Below are positions 21,575-27,177 of a DNA stretch of 27,177 nucleotides, piece by piece. The first letter of the stretch is position 1, and each line of letters starts with the position of its first letter. A program made the translations under genes and the position numbers. The notes under the pieces are model-generated. The model had not been told where the DNA came from. It searched no databases and saw only the letters and a program-made list of their open reading frames with translations. The DNA is from Bacillota bacterium (GTDB lineage Bacteria > Bacillota > Limnochordia > Darwinibacteriales > Darwinibacteriaceae), in the NCBI GenBank assembly GCA_012799115.1, contig JAAZLY010000014.1, positions 1 through 27,177 of the forward strand, written 5' to 3'.

Positions 21575-23692
21575 TCACAGTCCATAACCTACCTCCACAA
21601 CGGTCCCATTCCAGTCTGTATAGTCCTGACCTGGCTCAAAATCATAGGCTTCCGTTTCATGGTAGTAGTCTCCTGCATCAACCAAGTTGTTTCTGTTAAC
21701 ATCCACCCAAGCGATCAGTTGATAGCGTCCACTTCGCATTAAGGGCAAAGTATAGAAGCCGCCCTTTGGTGCAATCGTGCTTTCAGAGGCTACAACCACT
21801 TTATTGCCTTGCCGCTCTCCCAAGATAACTCTCATTTCCGAGACCGCGTTGACCGCCCAATATGCATTGATTAGGCCGTACCCATACTCCGAGTTGTAGC
21901 CTGTTCCGCCGATTTCCATGGCGGTTCTGGTTAAGACATCTGGAACTTCGGTTTCGGAGATGCCAGCAGCTAGCATCAATCCAATGACGCCTGTTACATG
22001 GGGCGCAGCCATGGACGTTCCCATCATATATGAGTAAGAGGACCCAGGGGATGTACTGTAGACTGTCGGACTAAAATGGTCGCCTCCAGGCGCAACCACA
22101 TCGAGTTCGTGGCCAAAGCTCGAGTAGCTTGCCCTCCGCGGGACTCCTCCACCACCATAATCTACGGCTCCCACTGCAATGACCTCCAAGTGGCGCGCCG
22201 GATACATTAGGTCTCCTCCGTTGTTACCAGCGGAAGCTACGACAATCACACCCGCATCCACCGCTTTCCGAACTGCAGCATATTGCACTTCGCAGTACGA
22301 ACTACCAAGGGACAAGTTAGCCACATCGACCGGTTCAGGGTTCAAAGGCAGATCGGAATAATGGGGAATAATCCCTCCATGGGGTAAGCCTGCAGAATAG
22401 AGCAGGGCCTTAGCCACATCCCAGGTGGTACCCGCTTTATCATCTCCTAGGACTTTGAGGGGAAGAAGCTGAACCTGGACATCCCAGAGTACTCCCGCTA
22501 CACCCAGGGAGTTGTTTGTTAAGGCGCCGACTGTTCCCGCAACATGAGTGCCATGTCCACTATGGTCTTGAACGTTTTGATTGTTATCAATAAAGTTGAA
22601 GGCATTTTCCATATCAAGTTGTCCCCGCAAGTCAGGGTGGTCTGCATCAACCCCCGAGTCAATGATGGAGATCCGAATCCCGCGTTCCCCCGTCGTCACA
22701 TTCCAGGCTTGGGGAAGGCGAATTTGATTGTAGTGCCACTGATAGCGGTAGCCGGGATCATTAGGATGCCTCAGATCCGAACCGTAAACCTTTTGGTTCG
22801 AACCAACATACATAGCGCCTGGTAGGCTAAGTGCCTGTACCAGACCGCGATCGGTTGCTGGTTCCTGAACGAGATAGGCATTGAGAATAGCAATGTGATC
22901 GATGATCGTTAACCCTGCACTCTCTAGTTGCTTACGTTCGTCCTCCTCTGTAAGAGTTCCGTCAAACATAATGGAAAGCTCACCTAGTTCGTCACCCAGA
23001 TCTGGATGCACTGCCAGAGGTGAAGACGTGGAAGAGGCACCTCCCCGGCTCTCCAGCACGGAGGTTGGAAAACGGTGTTGAACCCCGATCGTGCCACTCA
23101 CTGTACTTAGCTTCCAAAATACCGCTGTGATTTCCATATCCTTGTCTACAACAACAGTTGTAGGGTTCTCAGTCGTATCCAAGTCGCCTTCCCAGCGGTC
23201 AAAGACCCAGTTCTCGGAGGGAATGGCCGTGATCTGTACCTTGGTGCCAAGCTCATAGTCTTGCGCGGTGCTCAATACTTCTTGGGTGACCGTTCCTTCT
23301 CCAATCTTTGTAACAGCGAGGGAGAATCTCATTTTGGTAGCTGTAAAATCCAAGTTTAAGCGTTCTCCGTTTACACCGTACGCCGGAGGGTTAAAGGTCC
23401 AACCATCCTTCGATGCACTCACTCGTTCGTCTCCTTTGAGATGGTCAAGACGCCAGAGTCCGCTCTCCTTCGTTGTCGCGTTAACTCCGCTTCGCTGGGC
23501 CCGTATGTTGACTCCCGAAAGGGGATCGCCACTGGAATCAACGACATAACCAGAAACAGAGTACTCCTTCTCTACGCCTCCACCTCCGAAGCAGGAGGAG
23601 AGGAGTATTGTTATAAGTAGCATTAGTGCAACAAAAGGTACCCTAGATAGGGAACTAGACTTCGTAGATACGGTTTCAAGGCGTTTTTTCAT
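21575..23692 (-). CDS. Lipoprotein subtilisin-like serine protease (S8)
   Basis: A 705-residue surface protease. Order: signal peptide with lipobox LLSSC (C34) and Gly-rich linker; CarboxypepD_reg-like domain (about 42-120); InlB-type bacterial repeat (about 125-193, VTKIGEGTVTQEV to DMEITAVF); Ser/Gly linker; I9-like propeptide (about 238-303, LSIMFDGTLTEEDERKQLES to ALSLPGAMYVGSN); S8 catalytic domain (about 325-620); C-terminal domain with an EF-hand-like DVNRNNLVDAGDYY (664-677). The triad is complete: D345 (SIIDSGVD), H380 (HSGHGTHVAG), S560 (GTSMAAPHV), plus oxyanion Asn (ASAGNNGG). ATG 23692 has AGGAG four bases before it; ATG 23704 has none. With the lipid anchor N-terminal of the propeptide, self-processing would release the enzyme. 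Confidence 0.93.
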   Translation of the reverse strand: MKKRLETVSTKSSSLSRVPFVALMLLITILLSSCFGGGGVEKEYSVSGYVVDSSGDPLSGVNIRAQRSGVNATTKESGLWRLDHLKGDERVSASKDGWTFNPPAYGVNGERLNLDFTATKMRFSLAVTKIGEGTVTQEVLSTAQDYELGTKVQITAIPSENWVFDRWEGDLDTTENPTTVVVDKDMEITAVFWKLSTVSGTIGVQHRFPTSVLESRGGASSTSSPLAVHPDLGDELGELSIMFDGTLTEEDERKQLESAGLTIIDHIAILNAYLVQEPATDRGLVQALSLPGAMYVGSNQKVYGSDLRHPNDPGYRYQWHYNQIRLPQAWNVTTGERGIRISIIDSGVDADHPDLRGQLDMENAFNFIDNNQNVQDHSGHGTHVAGTVGALTNNSLGVAGVLWDVQVQLLPLKVLGDDKAGTTWDVAKALLYSAGLPHGGIIPHYSDLPLNPEPVDVANLSLGSSYCEVQYAAVRKAVDAGVIVVASAGNNGGDLMYPARHLEVIAVGAVDYGGGGVPRRASYSSFGHELDVVAPGGDHFSPTVYSTSPGSSYSYMMGTSMAAPHVTGVIGLMLAAGISETEVPDVLTRTAMEIGGTGYNSEYGYGLINAYWAVNAVSEMRVILGERQGNKVVVASESTIAPKGGFYTLPLMRSGRYQLIAWVDVNRNNLVDAGDYYHETEAYDFEPGQDYTDWNGTVVEVGYGL

Positions 23693-23775
23693 AACGCTCC
23701 TCATTTCTAGCCGAAAGCTTGATCAAAATGGGCTATCTGTTTTGGTTACGCATTCTTCCTAGAGTTCCCAAGTCC

Positions 23776-23805
23776 TTGCTGTGTCGCTAAAATAATATCT
23801 ATAGT
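23776..23805 (+). promoter_or_regulatory. Possible promoter of the serine hydrolase gene
   Basis: -35 TTGCTG (23776-23781), 18-base spacer, -10 TATAGT (23800-23805). The leader to ATG 23944 would be about 130 bases. It contains CTAGCC/GGCTAG around CTA and an orphan AAGGAGG (23829-23835). No known riboswitch is seen. Confidence 0.4.
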
Positions 23806-23943
23806 AAGGATATAGTGAGATGGAACGCAAGGAGGCCTGCCATCCCCGGTGATCAACGGAGTATTCCCTAGCCCTAGGCTAGAGGAAAAACATGGATAAG
23901 GGAGAATAATGCCCCGTAGAGTGATTTAGAAAGGGATGGTTCC

Positions 23944-25371
23944 ATGTCAACCGAGACAAGATTACGACGTAGTGTACCTGAGAGCCAAGGAGTACATTCA
24001 GAGACGATCTCGAAATTGCTCGACTACTTCGCCCAGAAAGAACTTGAGTTACACAGTATCATGCTCCTCCGCCATGGTCATGTCATTGCAGAAGGCTGGT
24101 GGGAACCATATGGCGCCGAACGCCCCCATATGCTCTTTTCCCTAAGTAAGAGCTTCACTTCAACCGCCATCGGCTTTGCTGTTGATGAGGGACTGTTACA
24201 TCTCGATGATAGGGTTTGTGACTTCTTCCCAGACCAATTGCCGGACGAGGTCAGCCCGAATCTAGCAGGCATGCAAATCCACCATCTCCTTAGTATGGCA
24301 ACGGGTCATGAGGACGACCCGACGGAACGCGTCATATCCGATGGGGGTGGCGATTGGGTAAAGACATTCTTGTCCCTCGATGTAGAACGGGTCCCGGGTA
24401 CCCACTTTGTCTATAACACGATCGCCACCTATATGCTAGCGGCCATTTTGGACAAGGTGACGGGTCAAACCCTGGTTGAGTTTCTGACTCCCCGCTTATT
24501 TGAACCCCTAGGGATTGTTGGAGCAACCTGGGAAACCTGCCCGAAGGGAATTAACACTGGTGGGTTTGGTCTGAACATCAAGACAGAGGATATCGCCAAG
24601 TTCGGACAGTTCTACCTGCAAAGAGGAGTCTGGGATGGTAAGCAATTACTCAGCCAAGAGTGGGTTCGTGCCGCGACCCAGAAGCAAATCAATAATGGAG
24701 ATGATCCTTCAAGCGATTGGAACCAAGGCTATGGCTACCAGTTCTGGCGATGCCGACACAACTGTTACCGCGGTGATGGTGCTTTTGGACAGTTTTGCAT
24801 TGTTGTTCCCCAGCACGAACTGGTTGTAGCCATCACTTCTGGAGTAAACGACATGCCAGGTGTACTAGATGGGATTTGGGACGTTCTACTCCCTTCCCTC
24901 TCCCCAGAGCCGCTGCCAGAAAACCCAGCAGAACACGATCGCTTGCAGAGAAGGCTAGAGGAACTGACCCTACCGATCCTTCCTGGCCATAAGCTTGATA
25001 GTGCTCACAAGTTTGATGGTCACTATGTCTTTCCAGCCAATGATCTAGGCATTAAGGCTGCTACCTTGATGTTTGACGGGAGTGTTTGCCAAGTGAGCGT
25101 GGACATGCCTTGTGGTCAATCGATGATGACCTTTGGCTATGGCTACTATGAGCAGAGCGAGTTTCGCCGCCGCGGGGAGACTGTGCTGGCCTACTCTTGT
25201 GCTTCCTGGAGAAATGATACTACACTAGAGCTCATGAGTCGTTTGGTAGAAACACCCTTTACCTATACATTTGTCTGTACGTTTACGCCCGGCCAAGTTG
25301 AAGTCACAGGGAGCGTAAATTGTAGCTTTGGACCAAGGGAATCTCCAACCCTTGTGGGGATATTGGAATAA
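23944..25371 (+). CDS. Serine hydrolase, class C beta-lactamase/esterase fold
   Basis: A 475-residue protein of the beta-lactamase-related serine hydrolase family (Pfam Beta-lactamase; EstB, AmpC and DD-peptidase-like). The nucleophile and base lie in SLSK (S66, K69), the second-motif tyrosine is Y157 in HFVYNTIATYML, and GDGAFGQ (about 278-284) stands for the KTG box. HHLLSMATGH (113-122) is also typical. There is no signal peptide, so it is probably a cytosolic esterase or peptidase rather than an exported beta-lactamase, and resistance should not be inferred. The last 120 residues form an extra domain (GHYVFPANDLGIKAATLMFDG) common in this family's long members. The GAAAGGG site is nine bases before ATG 23944. 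Confidence 0.87.
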   Translation: MSTETRLRRSVPESQGVHSETISKLLDYFAQKELELHSIMLLRHGHVIAEGWWEPYGAERPHMLFSLSKSFTSTAIGFAVDEGLLHLDDRVCDFFPDQLPDEVSPNLAGMQIHHLLSMATGHEDDPTERVISDGGGDWVKTFLSLDVERVPGTHFVYNTIATYMLAAILDKVTGQTLVEFLTPRLFEPLGIVGATWETCPKGINTGGFGLNIKTEDIAKFGQFYLQRGVWDGKQLLSQEWVRAATQKQINNGDDPSSDWNQGYGYQFWRCRHNCYRGDGAFGQFCIVVPQHELVVAITSGVNDMPGVLDGIWDVLLPSLSPEPLPENPAEHDRLQRRLEELTLPILPGHKLDSAHKFDGHYVFPANDLGIKAATLMFDGSVCQVSVDMPCGQSMMTFGYGYYEQSEFRRRGETVLAYSCASWRNDTTLELMSRLVETPFTYTFVCTFTPGQVEVTGSVNCSFGPRESPTLVGILE

Positions 25372-25424
25372 CAAGCCCGCAGAAGTCTCTGATCTTACCT
25401 AAAGTGATAGAAAACACCATGCAT

Positions 25425-25458
25425 AAGGCCTCCTTTCAGCGCGAAGGAGGTCTTTTTT
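25425..25458 (+). terminator. Terminator of the serine hydrolase gene
   Basis: AAGGCCTCCTT (25425-25435) pairs with AAGGAGGTCTT (25444-25454) over 11 bp (one G-T pair), followed by TTTT. A textbook rho-independent terminator 54 bases past the stop. Confidence 0.92.
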
Positions 25459-25464
25459 CATGCT

Positions 25465-25493
25465 TTGACAAATGCAGAGGCATCGTTTACAAT
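25465..25493 (+). promoter_or_regulatory. Near-consensus promoter of the MarR-MATE operon
   Basis: -35 TTGACA (25465-25470), exact consensus; 17-base spacer; -10 TACAAT (25488-25493), five of six. The start should fall near 25500, at the dyad. Confidence 0.9.
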
Positions 25494-25499
25494 CTAATT

Positions 25500-25513
25500 G
25501 TTGAAGATTCAAC
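25500..25513. promoter_or_regulatory. Candidate MarR operator
   Basis: GTTGAA and TTCAAC separated by GA form a perfect 14-bp dyad exactly at the predicted transcription start of the MarR-MATE operon. This is a typical place for autorepression by MarR proteins. The binding protein is inferred from position. Confidence 0.65.
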
Positions 25514-25544
25514 TGTTGGTATATTCTACTGAAAGGAGTTTTCA

Positions 25545-25970
25545 ATGGACTTTAGCGAAATTCACTTGCTGTCTCGATACGCAAAGGAATATGGGCATAT
25601 AGCCATTCGTGAAGCTGGCATAACTGAGACCGAGCATCGAATCTGCACCTTCATCCATTTTCACAGTAATGTTTATCAGGATTTGGTGGCCAATGCACTG
25701 ATGCTGGACAAAACGACCGTTGCTAAAGCCCTTGTATCCCTGGAGGAGCGAGGTCTGATCGAGCGTTTTAGGAATCCAGAAAACCGCAGGAAGAACATAT
25801 TAACGATCACCGAATTAGGGAAGGAAGCAATCGGTGACGTGATCGGTATCTACGATGAATGGCTGGAAAAGGTTGAATCCTGTTTGTCTGACCAAGAAAG
25901 GGAACAGTTCCACAGCTATTGCCGGAGATTACTGGATAAGGCAAAGGAGATCAACGAACAGGGCAGTTAA
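25545..25970 (+). CDS. MarR-family regulator
   Basis: A 141-residue winged-helix repressor. The DNA-binding core runs from TETEHRICTFIHFHSNVYQDLVAN, through the recognition helix DKTTVAKALVSLEERGLIER, to the wing FRNPENRRKNILTITELGKE (about residues 28-100). The ends form the dimerisation helices. AAAGGAG lies seven bases before ATG 25545. It is followed 52 bases later by a MATE exporter on the same strand with no terminator between, the common arrangement of a local repressor and its drug pump. A strong promoter with a dyad at the start site predicts tight repression, relieved by a ligand. Confidence 0.93.
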   Translation: MDFSEIHLLSRYAKEYGHIAIREAGITETEHRICTFIHFHSNVYQDLVANALMLDKTTVAKALVSLEERGLIERFRNPENRRKNILTITELGKEAIGDVIGIYDEWLEKVESCLSDQEREQFHSYCRRLLDKAKEINEQGS

Positions 25971-26022
25971 AAAGGGGCCTCATCAGCCCAGACAAGAGTA
26001 ATGGAAAAGGCAGGAGTATACA

Positions 26023-27177
26023 ATGCACTCAAACAAACAAACGGAACTAATGAGCAATGCACCCGTCACAAAAGCCATACTGAAGATGTCACTACCTGTT
26101 GTAATGGGCATGATGGTCCAAGTACTTTATAATCTGGTGGATACCTTCTTTATCGGCATGTTAGGGGATCCAAACCAACTAGCAGCGATCAACGTGACCA
26201 CTCCGATTTTCATGTTGATGATGGCGGTGGCCACCATCGTCAGTACAGGTGCCGCCTCGTATATATCCCGTTGTCTGGGCAAGAAAGATCATGTCTCGGC
26301 AAATCGAACGCTCTCAACGGGAATTGCCATCTGCTCGGGCCTCGCTGTACTCGTCATGGCTGTAGGACTAGCCTTTCTGAAGCCATTTGTGATGTTGCTT
26401 GGCGCGACGGAAGCGATGTATCCCTATGCAGCAGGATATGCATCCATCATGTTCATTGGAACAATACCAGTCATGCTCAACTATGCAGGAGGCCAGCTCT
26501 TGCGTAGCGAGGGTGCTATTATGCCTTCTATCATTGGAATGTTCATCGGAACCATTCTCAATGTAATTCTCGATCCCATCTTCATCTTCGTCTTTGATTT
26601 GGGGATCCAAGGGGCTGCCATCGCCTCCGTTCTTGGAAACATGGGAGCACTCGGCTATTACATGTGGTACTACCATTCAGGTAAGTCCCTCGTGAAGTTC
26701 CGCCCCAGAGACGTCTCCACCGATAGAACCATCTGGGGGCAAACCTTTGCCATCGGTATTCCCGCTGCCCTGAGCCAGTTTCTCATGAGCGGTGCTCTGA
26801 TTATCTGTAATAACTTGGCCAAGGCCTACGGCGAGAACGCGATTGCAGGAATGGGTGTGGCCGCTAAACTGATGTATTTTGGAACATTCATTTTCATGGG
26901 CTTTGCCGCCGGCTGTCAACCTCTTGTAGGGTATAACTACGGTGCGCGGAACTTCTCCCGGGTAAAGGAAGTTATCAGAGCTGGTATGTTGATCACAGCA
27001 AGCATCGGACTCGCGTTGACCATTCTCTCTGGAGCCTTTGCCTCAGGTCTTGTCGGCATCTTTACTCCTCTGCCAGACGTCTTACTCCAGGGGACGATTG
27101 TTCTTGGCATCTATAAATGGTCCTTCTTGGTGCTAGGACCCCAAATGTTAGCTTCGACTGCGATTCAAGCCTTTGGC
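26023..27177 (+). CDS. MATE-family efflux transporter (3' end outside window)
   Basis: The frame is open for 385 codons to the window edge with no stop; full members are about 450 residues, so roughly the last 65 are missing. It is a polytopic multidrug/toxic compound extrusion protein driven by Na+ or H+. The N-terminus has MSLPVVMGMMVQVLYNLVDT, then IGMLGD...LAAINVT and the STGAASYISRCLGKKD loop. LNVILDPIFIFVFDLGIQGAA ends the first bundle, and QPLVGYNYGARNF in the second bundle is the repeat counterpart. CAGGAG lies six bases before ATG 26023; another ATG at 26001 is in a different frame. Second gene of the MarR operon. The substrate is unknown. Confidence 0.93.
   Translation, partial: MHSNKQTELMSNAPVTKAILKMSLPVVMGMMVQVLYNLVDTFFIGMLGDPNQLAAINVTTPIFMLMMAVATIVSTGAASYISRCLGKKDHVSANRTLSTGIAICSGLAVLVMAVGLAFLKPFVMLLGATEAMYPYAAGYASIMFIGTIPVMLNYAGGQLLRSEGAIMPSIIGMFIGTILNVILDPIFIFVFDLGIQGAAIASVLGNMGALGYYMWYYHSGKSLVKFRPRDVSTDRTIWGQTFAIGIPAALSQFLMSGALIICNNLAKAYGENAIAGMGVAAKLMYFGTFIFMGFAAGCQPLVGYNYGARNFSRVKEVIRAGMLITASIGLALTILSGAFASGLVGIFTPLPDVLLQGTIVLGIYKWSFLVLGPQMLASTAIQAFG

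Noticed and set aside
23944..25371. Antibiotic-resistance class C beta-lactamase
   Set aside because: There is no signal peptide, the length is well above AmpC, and an extra C-terminal domain is present; it fits the broad serine hydrolase/esterase group.
1..27177. CRISPR arrays, tRNA or rRNA genes, insertion sequences, prophage or integrative elements
   Set aside because: I looked for regularly spaced repeats, tRNA-like cloverleafs, transposase or integrase proteins and flanking direct repeats, and found none.

Overview
The window reads as chromosome of a Gram-positive, probably anaerobic member of the Bacillota (Clostridia-like). The evidence is: strong AGGAGG-type ribosome binding sites, frequent GTG/TTG starts, a purine riboswitch in front of a PbuG-type permease, lipoproteins with Bacillota-style lipoboxes, a CyuA/YhaM-type Fe-S cysteine desulfidase, bacteriohemerythrin, and many cyclic-di-GMP proteins. 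I see no rRNA, tRNA, CRISPR array, transposase, integrase or phage gene. Genus-level assignment is not possible from this sequence.

Layout. (1) 1-1640: purine riboswitch with a leader terminator, then a guanine/hypoxanthine permease. (2) 1639-3203, minus strand: a Spx/ArsC-like thioredoxin-fold protein and two flavodoxin-fold redox proteins overlapping by one base. (3) 3282-6351, minus: an operon of a GntR/FCD regulator, an aldo/keto reductase and a cysteine desulfidase-family protein, with a clear promoter, a candidate operator and a terminator. (4) 6447-11967: a c-di-GMP block. It holds PAS-PAS-PAS-GGDEF-HD-GYP (minus), a divergent membrane GGDEF-EAL protein (plus), and a multi-membrane-span GGEEF protein (minus). 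(5) 11990-14563: the last cyclase sits directly behind panD and a DpnM-type GATC adenine methylase. Divergent from the methylase is a PD-(D/E)XK-like nuclease, so this may be an uncharacterised restriction-modification or defence pair. (6) 14593-15600: a lipoprotein with a carboxypeptidase-regulatory-like domain. (7) 15705-18933: a TetR regulator with an apparent ATT start and paired operators, then an ABC ATPase and a COG3559-type permease (drug/antibiotic exporter trio). (8) 18939-21552, minus: bacteriohemerythrin, an unknown secreted protein, and a periplasmic-binding-domain diguanylate cyclase with an AGDEF active site. (9) 21575-23692: a lipoprotein subtilase whose lipid anchor lies N-terminal of its propeptide. 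(10) 23776-27177: a class C beta-lactamase-fold serine hydrolase, then a MarR regulator with a near-consensus promoter and a dyad operator driving a MATE exporter cut by the window edge.

Themes. There are four GGDEF proteins in about 15 kb, each with a different sensor. Two efflux cassettes each carry their own local repressor. Two lipoproteins share the same N-terminal plan. The best candidates for something undescribed are the methylase/nuclease pair (with panD and a diguanylate cyclase in the methylase transcription unit) and the self-releasing lipoprotein subtilase. All functional statements rest on motif reading and family knowledge; no database search was run.
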